From Burkholderiales bacterium (GTDB lineage: Bacteria; Pseudomonadota; Gammaproteobacteria; Burkholderiales; Burkholderiaceae_C): a DNA stretch of 51,755 nt. Below are positions 18,984 to 26,463 of this stretch, one piece after another. A program made the translations under genes and the position numbers. The first letter of the stretch is position 1. The number at the start of each line of letters is the position of its first letter. The notes under the pieces were generated by a model. It was not told where the DNA came from and searched no databases. It was given only the letters and a program-made list of their open reading frames with translations. The DNA lies in the NCBI GenBank assembly GCA_016191995.1, contig JACPVA010000164.1:1-51755 (forward strand), given 5' to 3'.

Positions 18984-20912
18984 TCAGCCCGTCGCCGCGG
19001 CTTCGGCGGCCGGGGTCGCCGTCGCGGCCGTCGGCACGAAGGCGTCCGAGTAGCAGAAGTTCTCCGGCAGGCCATGGGCGACGAAGTCGGGCACCGCGGT
19101 CTCGACCATGCGCGTCGAGCCGCAGGCATAGACCTCGAATCCCGTCAGGTCGGGGTGATCCTCCAGCAGCGCCTCGTGCACGAGTCCGCGCCGGCCGCTC
19201 CAACCGGGGTCGCCGTCGGCGTCAGACAGCACCGGGACGAAGCGGAAATGCGCGTGCTCGCGCGCCCAGCGCTCGGCGAGCTCGGCCATGTACAGGTCCT
19301 TGCGCTCGCGCACGCCCCAGTACAGCCACATCGGGCGCCCGATGCCGCGCGCGAAGGCGTCCTCGACGATGCTCTTGATCGGCGCGAAGCCGGTCGCGCC
19401 GGCGATGAAAAGGATCGGTCGCTCGCCCTCGTGCAGCGTGAAGCGCCCGACCGGCCCCTCGAACTCGATCGGGTCGCCCTCGCGCATGCGCTCGAAGACA
19501 TGCGTCGTGAAGCGTCCGCCCGGCACCAGCCGAACGTGCAGCTCGATGCGGTCGCTCGCGCCGGGCGCGTTGGCGAACGAGAACGCACGCTTGGCGCCGT
19601 CGTCGAGCACGATATTGATGTACTGGCCGGCGACGAAGTCCAGCGTCTGGCCCTCGGGCAGCTTCAGCAGCAGCCGGGCGACGTCGGGGGCGAGGCGTTC
19701 CATGCGCTCGACGGTGGCACGGTAGCGGCCTTTCTCGACCGCGCCTTCGCCGGCCAGCGTCGGCACGTCGACCTCGAACTCGACATCCTCGAGCGCGGTC
19801 GCGCAGCACATCAGCGCCTCGCCGCGCGCGCGCATCGCCTCGGTCAGCGCCGCCGGCTGGTAGTCGCCGAGGTCGACACGGCCGTTCAGCACCGTGCAGC
19901 GGCAAACCCCGCAACCGCCGGCGCGGCAGTCGTAGGGCAGCGCCAGCCCGGCGCGAAGCCCGGCCTCGAGCAGCGTCTCGCCGGCGCGCGACGGCACCGC
20001 GTGCGCGCCCGGGTGCACGGTCAGCCGGAAGCCGGCGCCGACGCGCTTGGGCGGCAGCCAGGGCGCGACCGCCAGCAGCGCGCTGCCGCCGATCACAAGC
20101 GCCCAGACGGCGGCGATCGGCCACGCGTAGACCAGCGGGTACAGCGCGAGCAGGAACCAGTCGAAGGACAACGTCGCCGGCGCCTGCGCCATCTGCGCCG
20201 GCCCGCCCTGGCTGAGCACTGGCTGCACCAGCGCCATCACCAGCAGCATCGCGGCGACGCTGATCGCGATCGGGCGCGGCGGCTGCGTCGTCGCCTTCGG
20301 CACGCGCTGCACGTGCACCCACATCAGCAGCAGCGTCAGCAGCGGCACGCCGATGTGGATGAACACGAGCAGCGAGAACAGGCGGTTGCTGACGTTGGCG
20401 TCGACGATGAAGTTGCGGATCAGCGTGCCGCCGAACATCGGCAGCCAGTCGAACCACTCGAAGCTGGCCTGGGTCACGAACTGTGCCAGCTTGTCCCAGG
20501 GCAGCATGTAGCCGTTGACGCCGGCGGCGAAGACCAGCCACAGCAGCACGATGCCGGTGATCCACGAGAACCAGCGGAAACCCCGCATGCGGTCGAAGGC
20601 CCAGTAGCGCAGCAGGTGCAGCACCATCGTCAGCACCATCGCGTCCGACGCGTAGCGGTGCACGCTGCGCACGATGCCGCCGGCGCACCACTGCTCGTGC
20701 GTCAGCGCCTCGACCGAGCGGTGCGCGCCCTCGACGCTGGTGTCGAAGAACGCGTACAGGTACAGGCCCGTGCCGCAGACGATCCAGAACAGGAAGAAGG
20801 TCAGCGACCCCAGGTGGTAGTAGGGGTTGAGCTTGTCCCCGAAGGCGCGGTTGAACAGCGCCTCGACCGCCATGAAGCCGCGCCGGACCAGGCGCTTGGG
20901 TCCCATCGTCAT
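18984..20912 (-). CDS. Cytochrome b - [2Fe-2S] ferredoxin - FAD/NAD(P)H reductase fusion
   Basis: A 642-aa three-part protein. Residues ~1-290: cytochrome b N-domain with His pairs on two helices (SVHRYASDAMVLTMVLHLLR; VFIHIGVPLLTLLLMWVHVQ) and extra helices. Residues ~300-390: plant-type [2Fe-2S] ferredoxin, cysteines in DCRAGGCGVCRCTVLNG and ALMCCAT. Residues ~395-640: ferredoxin reductase with FAD motif RAFSFANAP, NAD(P) motif GATGFAPIKSIVE and the C-terminal YACGSTRMVE. This chain would link NAD(P)H via FAD and Fe-S to membrane haem b. ATG 20912 overlaps the stop of the haem-copper subunit (ATGA), preceded by AGGGGGGATCG. Paralogous in its b domain to the 22883 protein. Confidence 0.88.
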   Translation of the reverse strand: MTMGPKRLVRRGFMAVEALFNRAFGDKLNPYYHLGSLTFFLFWIVCGTGLYLYAFFDTSVEGAHRSVEALTHEQWCAGGIVRSVHRYASDAMVLTMVLHLLRYWAFDRMRGFRWFSWITGIVLLWLVFAAGVNGYMLPWDKLAQFVTQASFEWFDWLPMFGGTLIRNFIVDANVSNRLFSLLVFIHIGVPLLTLLLMWVHVQRVPKATTQPPRPIAISVAAMLLVMALVQPVLSQGGPAQMAQAPATLSFDWFLLALYPLVYAWPIAAVWALVIGGSALLAVAPWLPPKRVGAGFRLTVHPGAHAVPSRAGETLLEAGLRAGLALPYDCRAGGCGVCRCTVLNGRVDLGDYQPAALTEAMRARGEALMCCATALEDVEFEVDVPTLAGEGAVEKGRYRATVERMERLAPDVARLLLKLPEGQTLDFVAGQYINIVLDDGAKRAFSFANAPGASDRIELHVRLVPGGRFTTHVFERMREGDPIEFEGPVGRFTLHEGERPILFIAGATGFAPIKSIVEDAFARGIGRPMWLYWGVRERKDLYMAELAERWAREHAHFRFVPVLSDADGDPGWSGRRGLVHEALLEDHPDLTGFEVYACGSTRMVETAVPDFVAHGLPENFCYSDAFVPTAATATPAAEAAATG

Positions 20913-22327
20913 CGATCCCCCCTGTGGCGCATTGCGCGCGCGACGACGACGACGAACAGCAGCCCGCCCGCGATCGCGACCGCGCCGCCGGCGCCCATCA
21001 ATCCCATCCCGAAAATCTCGCCCGGGCTGCGCAGCACCTGCTCGGCACCGGCGACCTTGCGCTGCACGCCGTAGCCGCCGGACCACATCAGCCCGCCGAT
21101 GTGCATCAGCTGCCCGACACCGTACAGGTAGGGCTGGCTCACCGCGAGCCGCCCGCGCGGCGCGGCGTAGCCCAGGCGCGGCAGCAGGTGGTAGACGACG
21201 CCCATCAGTGCCAGCGTGACGCCGACGATGCTGCCGTGGTAGTGCGCCGGGATCTTGACGTTGCTGCCGTCGATCGCCAGCCCGATCAGCCCGCCGGCGG
21301 CAAACAGGGCCATCGACGCCAGCAGCGCCGCGCGCAGCGGGCGTGCCGGCGCGTCGACGCCGCCGCGCGGCTGGCGCGCCAGCGCGACCGCGACCGCCAG
21401 CGCCACCGGCAGGATCGCCAGCCCGCCGCCGACACGCATGCCCCAGGTGTGCAGCTCGCGGTGCTCGACCGACAGCACGTCGTGCGCAAGATAGGCATAA
21501 GGTGTCACGAATACGCCGACGGTGGCGATCGCGAACAGCAGCAGCGTCACGCGTGCGCTCAGCGGGACGCGCGCGCCCACCGCCTGCGCGAGCCATAGCC
21601 AGGCCACCAGCATCAGCAGCGTCCAGGTGAATTGCAGCGCGTGACCGCCGCCCCAGAACAGGATCTCCCAGTAGGTCTTGCCGTCCAGCGTGCTCGGCAC
21701 GGCAGCGACCGACCAGACGAAGGCGCCCGCCGCCACCGCCGCCGTGACCGCCGCCGCGTAAAGGCCGAAGCGCAGCGCGGCCGCCCCGTCCAGCGCCGCC
21801 AGCCGCGGCGGCGCGGACAGCGCCTGCGCCACGAGCATCGTGCAGGCCAGGCCGAAGACCGCCAGCCCGCCGAGGAACCAGCGCGACTCGATCACCGGCA
21901 CGTAGTTGGCCATCACCGGCACGCCGGGGTCGAGGAAGGGGGCCAGCGCCATCATCGCGGCGCCCGCCGCGGCCACCCCCAGCGCGACCCAGCCCCAGTC
22001 CTCGGCGCGCTTGCGCACATCCAGGCTCCACAGCATGCCGGCGACGGCAAAGAACCACACCAGCACCGACAGGTCGACATGGACGACCAGCGCGGTGCGG
22101 AAGAAGTCGACCCCCGGCAGCACCGCGTTGACCCCGGGCGTGCGCGCGGCGACGAGCAGGATCGAGAACACGCCCGACAGCACCAGCGCCGCCATCGCCA
22201 GCCAGAGCCAGCCGCGCGCCAGCGCCTGGCGTGCGCCGAGCACCGGCAGCAGGTAGTCGGCTGGCGCGGACGGGGCGCGGGGCGCGCTCGCCATCGCGGT
22301 CGGGGAAGTGCTCGCGGTCGGGTTCAT
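20909..22327 (-). CDS. Divergent haem-copper oxidase superfamily subunit I (CcoN/NorB-like)
   Basis: A 472-aa, ~12-helix membrane protein of the cbb3/NO-reductase branch. Helix II low-spin haem His in VVHVDLSVLVWF; helix VI one CuB-type His in WGGGHALQFTW; helix X His-x-His in IPAHYHGSIVGVT, aligning with NorB VAHAH and its downstream MPRL (here LLPRL). The helix VII region reads FVTPYAYLAHDV where NorB/CcoN have adjacent histidines, so two of three CuB ligands seem replaced; NorB's helix VI Glu is also missing (LQFTW). Function could be O2, NO or another reductant sink. ATGA overlaps on both sides put it in one operon with two cytochrome b fusion proteins. No CcoO/CcoP or NorC partner is present. 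Confidence 0.8.
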   Translation of the reverse strand: MNPTASTSPTAMASAPRAPSAPADYLLPVLGARQALARGWLWLAMAALVLSGVFSILLVAARTPGVNAVLPGVDFFRTALVVHVDLSVLVWFFAVAGMLWSLDVRKRAEDWGWVALGVAAAGAAMMALAPFLDPGVPVMANYVPVIESRWFLGGLAVFGLACTMLVAQALSAPPRLAALDGAAALRFGLYAAAVTAAVAAGAFVWSVAAVPSTLDGKTYWEILFWGGGHALQFTWTLLMLVAWLWLAQAVGARVPLSARVTLLLFAIATVGVFVTPYAYLAHDVLSVEHRELHTWGMRVGGGLAILPVALAVAVALARQPRGGVDAPARPLRAALLASMALFAAGGLIGLAIDGSNVKIPAHYHGSIVGVTLALMGVVYHLLPRLGYAAPRGRLAVSQPYLYGVGQLMHIGGLMWSGGYGVQRKVAGAEQVLRSPGEIFGMGLMGAGGAVAIAGGLLFVVVVARAMRHRGDR

Positions 22328-22890
22328 CGCAGCGTCATCCCGCCCTTTTCGACGTCGAAGTCGATCACCAGCACCTGCGCCGGGGCCAGCGTCACGCGCT
22401 GCTGCAGGCTGTGCGTGAAGCCCTCGGTGCGGACGTCGTCGCGCAGCCGGACCTCGATCGAGCGCTCGCCGGTGGCCACCGGCAGGCGGTGGTAGATCGC
22501 CGAGGCGCCGTCGCGCGACAGCCCCGACGGCGCGGCCGTCGTCCGCACCGCGGGGGCCCCGTCGATATCGAGCTCGACCGTGACTGGCGACCGCTCGCGC
22601 GGGCAGTCCAGCGCCTTGCGCATATTGGGCGGCAGCTTGGCCAGTTCCTCGGGCGTGCGCTGGCGGCATTCGCCGACCGGCTTGCCGGTGTGAACGAGGC
22701 TGAGCTTGACCAGCGCCTGGTCCGGCGCCAGGTGCTGGTACGGCGGCCAGTGCGAGAAGACGCCGATGAACAGCGCGAACAAGCCGTACAGCACGGCTTG
22801 CCCGACCCACGCCGCCCAGCCGCGCGGTGCATCCCCGCCGCCACGCGTGCCGGCGGCCTCGGCCGGCGCCGTTTCAAAAGATTCAGCCAT
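22324..22890 (-). CDS. Membrane-anchored protein of unknown function in the cytochrome b operon
   Basis: 188 aa with a single N-terminal membrane helix (GQAVLYGLFALFIGVFSHWP) and a periplasmic beta-rich domain (LVKLSLVHTGKPVGECRQRT, VTVELDIDGAPAVRTTAAPS, RSIEVRLRDDVRTEGF, VLVIDFDVEKGGMTLR). Two cysteines (GECRQRT, ALDCPRE) could form a disulfide or bind metal. It overlaps the cytochrome b/MvhD gene by 8 bp and the haem-copper gene by ATGA, so it should be made stoichiometrically with both. Likely an accessory or assembly subunit; I do not recognise a named family. Confidence 0.75.
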   Translation of the reverse strand: MAESFETAPAEAAGTRGGGDAPRGWAAWVGQAVLYGLFALFIGVFSHWPPYQHLAPDQALVKLSLVHTGKPVGECRQRTPEELAKLPPNMRKALDCPRERSPVTVELDIDGAPAVRTTAAPSGLSRDGASAIYHRLPVATGERSIEVRLRDDVRTEGFTHSLQQRVTLAPAQVLVIDFDVEKGGMTLR

Positions 22891-24448
22891 AATATATCTT
22901 CGCCTCTGGCTCAGGGTTTTCCTTGATCTGCGGCAAGGATTCCCGCATCGCCCGGACCGCGTCCACGAGTTGCGCGGCCTCGCCCGCATCGGTCTGGACG
23001 AGCCGCACGCGCTCGGCCGACACGCTCTTGCGCAGGTGCGGCTCGCGCAGGCCGGCCAGCCGCTCGGCGGTCCAGCGTGCGCCGAGGCGGAACGCGCAGC
23101 CGGTCTCGCGGCAGCTCGCGACGACCACGCCCTCGGCGCCATCGCGCAGCGCATATTCGACGAACGACGGCGGCAGCTGGCCGGTGCAGATCAACGGCAG
23201 CACCAGCGTGTCGGCGCCCGCCAGCGGTGTCGCATCGGCGCCCTGCTCGCAGCTGAAGACGACGAGGCGTCGCGGCGCGGCCATCGCCTCCAGCCCCTCG
23301 CGCAGCCGCCGCCGCAGCACGCCGACCGGGAGTTGCGGCATGTCGATGCCGGTCGGCAGATCGGCGTGGCTGCGAAACGGCGTCGCCGACGGGCACGATC
23401 CCGCACAGATGCCGCAGCTCGCGCACAGGTCCGGGTCGACCACCGCGAGCTGGCGCCCGGGCCGGCCGCTCGGATGCGCGGTCATCGTGATCGCGGCATA
23501 CGGGCAGTCGACGAAGCAGCGCCGGCAGCCGTTGCAGTTGGCCGGGTCGACGACCGCCACCGGCTCGCGCCGACGCGGCGCCGGCAGGAACGGAAGCAGC
23601 ATCAGCGCGCCCCAGCCGCCCAGCGCCAGCGCCCAGGCGACGCCGCCGGAGGTCTCGTACATCAGCGGGTGCACGAGCAGCATGAACCAGTCGACCGACA
23701 GCACGGCAGGCACCTCGGCCAGGTCCGCGGCGCCCTGCCCCGTCACCGGCAGCAGCACGCCGAGGACGAGCAGCATCGTCACCGTCCCGATCGTCAGCGC
23801 GCGCGCCGGGAACACACCTGCATGGCTGATGCGCTGGATGTGGAACCACAGCCCGAACAGCAGCAGCAGCGGCACGCCGACGTGGACGAAGATGAACAGC
23901 GAGAACAGGCGGTCACTGACCATGCCGGCGCCGAGGAAGTTGCGCGCGAACGGGTTGCTCAGGATCGGCAGCATGTCCAGCCACTCGGCGGTGGCGATGG
24001 CCGAGAACTGCCCGAGCTTGTCCCAGTGCAGCCAGAAGCCGCCGACCGCGCTGACCGCGATCAGCGGCAGCAGCGCCGCCCCGGTCCACCAGGAGAAGCG
24101 CCGGAACCAGCGCCAGCGCCCGAGCATCGCCTCGCGCAGCAGGTGCACGGCGGTGAAGACCACAAAGGCGTCGGCCGCGTAGCGGTGCAGGCTGCGCATC
24201 ATCCCGCCCGGCGACCACGGTGAGCGCGACAGCGCCGCGATCGATTCGTAGGCGCCGCTGGCCGAGGTGTCGAAGACCGCGAACAGCCAGATCCCCGACA
24301 GCGCGAGCAGCCAGAAGGCGAGGAAGGCGAGCGCGCCGAGCTGGCGCAGCGGGTTGGCCTGGGCGCCGAAGGCGCGATCGAAGAGCCGCTCGGCGCCGCG
24401 CCACGCGGCCAAGGCGCGCGGGATCGGGGCGTCGTCGGTCGTCGTCAT
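22883..24448 (-). CDS. Cytochrome b - two [4Fe-4S] ferredoxin - MvhD-like fusion
   Basis: A 521-aa fusion. Residues ~1-280: cytochrome b with His pairs on helices (SLHRYAADAFVVFTAVHLLR; IFVHVGVPLLLLFGLWFHIQ). Residues ~290-350: two [4Fe-4S] clusters (CNGCRRCFVDCPY and CASCGICAGSCPS). Residues ~385-480: an MvhD-like domain with four spaced Cys (VFSCEQG, ICTGQLPPSF, ASCRETGC) as in the hydrogenase iron-sulfur subunit that feeds heterodisulfide reductase. ATG 24448 is used; a GTG six codons earlier is possible. First gene of a four-gene overlapping operon whose upstream side is the palindromic repeat 24502-24662. Suggests low-potential electrons exchanged with membrane haem b. Confidence 0.87.
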   Translation of the reverse strand: MTTTDDAPIPRALAAWRGAERLFDRAFGAQANPLRQLGALAFLAFWLLALSGIWLFAVFDTSASGAYESIAALSRSPWSPGGMMRSLHRYAADAFVVFTAVHLLREAMLGRWRWFRRFSWWTGAALLPLIAVSAVGGFWLHWDKLGQFSAIATAEWLDMLPILSNPFARNFLGAGMVSDRLFSLFIFVHVGVPLLLLFGLWFHIQRISHAGVFPARALTIGTVTMLLVLGVLLPVTGQGAADLAEVPAVLSVDWFMLLVHPLMYETSGGVAWALALGGWGALMLLPFLPAPRRREPVAVVDPANCNGCRRCFVDCPYAAITMTAHPSGRPGRQLAVVDPDLCASCGICAGSCPSATPFRSHADLPTGIDMPQLPVGVLRRRLREGLEAMAAPRRLVVFSCEQGADATPLAGADTLVLPLICTGQLPPSFVEYALRDGAEGVVVASCRETGCAFRLGARWTAERLAGLREPHLRKSVSAERVRLVQTDAGEAAQLVDAVRAMRESLPQIKENPEPEAKIYYG

Positions 24449-24501
24449 GCGTCGGATCCCGGGCACGGCACGGGCCGCCCCGCGCCGACGCGCCGTGGCT
24501 C

Positions 24502-24662
24502 AGAGCCTGTGAAGTATTCCGGCGCGCTCGAGCGGGTGGTCCAAGAGGCTCCAATCGAGGCGCAAAGCGCAGCCATAGCTCGGGCTATGGCGAGCATTTG
24601 CAACGAAGAGTGGGGCCTTTTGGGCCGCACGAGCGGGTGTGGCGGAATGCTTCACAGGCTCT
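24502..24662. repeat. 161-bp full-length palindromic intergenic repeat
   Basis: The ends are exact inverted copies (AGAGCCTGTGAAG at 24502-24514; CTTCACAGGCTCT at 24650-24662), and the inner parts match imperfectly all the way to a central hairpin (CCATAGC-TCG-GGCTATGG region). Either strand could fold into one long hairpin RNA. The right end runs into the stop codon of the SCO gene. It separates the CtaB/SCO block from the cytochrome b block and may act as a terminator, processing site or mobile REP-like element. Confidence 0.85.
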
Positions 24663-25513
24663 CAGTGCACCGTGGCGCCGACCACGGCCTGCCGCCGGCG
24701 CGCGCGCTGCTGCGCGCGCCACTCACGCCACAGGTACACGCCGACGGTGACGAAGAAGGCCAGGCCGCCGACGATCTGGAGGACCAGGGTCCAGTCGTAG
24801 CGGTACTCGCCGGTATCCGGGTCGTAGACCGTGCACAGGATGATCACGCGGTCGATCAGCTCGTCGAGCGTCGGCACCGGCCCGGCCGTCGGCGCATCGA
24901 GCAGGAGCTGGCGCAGCGGTACGCCCAGCGCCTGGGCGGTCAGGCGGTCGCCCCAGACCTGGCTGTGGATGCGGCCCTCCGCATCGACCACGGTGGCGCC
25001 GACGACATGGTCGAAGCCTTCCGGCGTCTGCACGTAGCTGAAGCCAAAGGCACGCGTCAGCGCCCGCACCTGGTCGTGCGACGGGCTGAGGAACTCCCAG
25101 TTCGGGTAGTCGACCCCGAGCTGAGCGGCGAACGCGCGCATCGCCAGCGGCGAATCCATCGGCTGGTTGAAGCCGATGCTGACGACGTTGAACTGGTGCG
25201 GGCCGAGCATGCGGTCCAGACCCTTGACCGCCTGGTGCAGCGCCACCGTCTGCGCCGGGCATATCGTGGAACAGCCGGTATAGATGAAGCTGACCAGCAG
25301 CGGCTTGCCGCGGTACGCGCTCAGGTCGACCGGCCGTTCGCGCCGGTCGAGCAGCCTGAAGTCGGGCGGCACGCTGCCGACTACCGCCAGGCCGTCGCTG
25401 ATCGCCTGCCGCTCGTCGAGCTTGGGCACGCCCTGCGCGGCCGCGGCGAGCGCCAGGCACGCGCCCAGCGCGGCGGCCGCCAGCGCGCGCGCGAAGATCC
25501 AGGCGCGCCGCAT
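24662..25513 (-). CDS. SCO1/SenC-family copper chaperone
   Basis: 283 aa; ATG 25513 lies 4 bp after the ctaB stop. Signal peptide (ALAAAALGACLALAAAAQG), thioredoxin-like fold with the Cu-binding CSTICP motif (in LLVSFIYTGCSTICPAQTV) and the conserved distal His (GFDHVVGATVV). Unusually there is a C-terminal membrane helix (LVLQIVGGLAFFVTVGVYLW). SCO proteins deliver Cu to the CuA site of haem-copper enzymes, here the subunit II at 28175. The gene order subunit II, subunit I, (ctaB), senC resembles the norSY-senC cluster of ammonia oxidisers. Confidence 0.88.
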   Translation of the reverse strand: MRRAWIFARALAAAALGACLALAAAAQGVPKLDERQAISDGLAVVGSVPPDFRLLDRRERPVDLSAYRGKPLLVSFIYTGCSTICPAQTVALHQAVKGLDRMLGPHQFNVVSIGFNQPMDSPLAMRAFAAQLGVDYPNWEFLSPSHDQVRALTRAFGFSYVQTPEGFDHVVGATVVDAEGRIHSQVWGDRLTAQALGVPLRQLLLDAPTAGPVPTLDELIDRVIILCTVYDPDTGEYRYDWTLVLQIVGGLAFFVTVGVYLWREWRAQQRARRRQAVVGATVH

Positions 25514-25517
25514 CGCG

Positions 25518-26426
25518 TCAGCGCAGCGCCGCATCGACGGCCACCCCCAGCACCAGCAACGACAGCTGGACCATCGAGGCGAAGAACGCCGCCATCGCGC
25601 GCTCGCGCCCGGGGTCGCGTGCGAGCGCATGCGTGCGGCGCAGGAAATGCGCGCCACCGAGCAGCGCCGCCCCGAGATACGCCGGGCCGGCGCCGGCAAG
25701 CGCCGGCAGCAGCGAGGCCGCCACCAGCACGATCGCATTCGCGTGCACGATGCGCGCCGCGCGCTCGCTGCCGAACACCACCGGCAGCATCGGCACGCCG
25801 GCGGCGGCGTAGTCGTCGCGATTCGCGATCGCCAGGCTCCAGAAGTGCGGCGGCGTCCACAGGAACAGCACCAGCGCGAGCAAGGCCGGCAGGACGCCGA
25901 TCGACGGATCCACCGCCGCCGCCCCGGTCAGCACGGCGAAGCTGCCGGCCAGCCCGCCGACGACGATATTGGTCCAGGTGCGGCGCTTGAGCCCGACCGT
26001 ATACACCACCGCGTAGGTGAAGGCGCCGAGAAACAGGAAGAGCGCGGCGACGCCGTTGATCCACCATGCCACCGAGGCGACCGCCAGCGCGAGCATCGCG
26101 ACGATCAGCACCAGCCACGCGGGCCCGGCGCGCAGCGCCCCGCTGGCGAATGCGCGGCCGCGCGTGCGCTGCATCAGCCGGTCGCTGCCGGCCTCGGCGA
26201 GCTGGTTGAAGGCGCCGGCCGCGGCCGACGCCGTCAGCACCGCCAGCGCCATCAGCAGCACCTGCCACGCCGCCGGCACCGGGCCGGGCGCGATCGCCAA
26301 CCCGGCCAGCGCGGTCAGCGTGATCAGCACGCCGATGCGCAACTTGAAGACGCCGAGCACGGTGCGCCAGCCCGGCACCGCGGCGGCTGCCGCGCTGCCG
26401 GATCGGGTCGTCAGCGTCGTGCCCAT
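25518..26426 (-). CDS. ctaB: Protoheme IX farnesyltransferase (haem O synthase)
   Basis: 302 aa, UbiA-type prenyltransferase with about eight membrane helices. It attaches a farnesyl group to haem B, giving haem O, the precursor of haem A. The first Asp-rich motif is the CtaB variant NQLAEAGSDRLMQRTRGR; the second region is YTVGLKRRTWTNIVVGGLAG, followed by FLWTPPHFWSLAI and DDYAAAGVPMLPVVFG. It sits between subunit I and SCO on the same strand, so the neighbouring haem-copper enzyme probably uses haem O or A. A CtaA-like gene lies at 29227. Confidence 0.93.
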   Translation of the reverse strand: MGTTLTTRSGSAAAAAVPGWRTVLGVFKLRIGVLITLTALAGLAIAPGPVPAAWQVLLMALAVLTASAAAGAFNQLAEAGSDRLMQRTRGRAFASGALRAGPAWLVLIVAMLALAVASVAWWINGVAALFLFLGAFTYAVVYTVGLKRRTWTNIVVGGLAGSFAVLTGAAAVDPSIGVLPALLALVLFLWTPPHFWSLAIANRDDYAAAGVPMLPVVFGSERAARIVHANAIVLVAASLLPALAGAGPAYLGAALLGGAHFLRRTHALARDPGRERAMAAFFASMVQLSLLVLGVAVDAALR

Positions 26427-26463
26427 CTCATGGTGCCCCTGCGCGTGCGACCGCCGGCGGCGA

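Noticed and set aside
19074-21074. 666-codon plus-strand frame opposite the cytochrome b fusion
   Set aside because: Antisense shadow of a gene with clear haem, Fe-S and FAD motifs.
20913-22058. N-terminal extension that would fuse the cytochrome b reductase with the frame overlapping the haem-copper subunit
   Set aside because: The upstream part is a shadow of the haem-copper gene; the ATG at 20912 with AGGGGGGATCG and the ATGA overlap define the real start.
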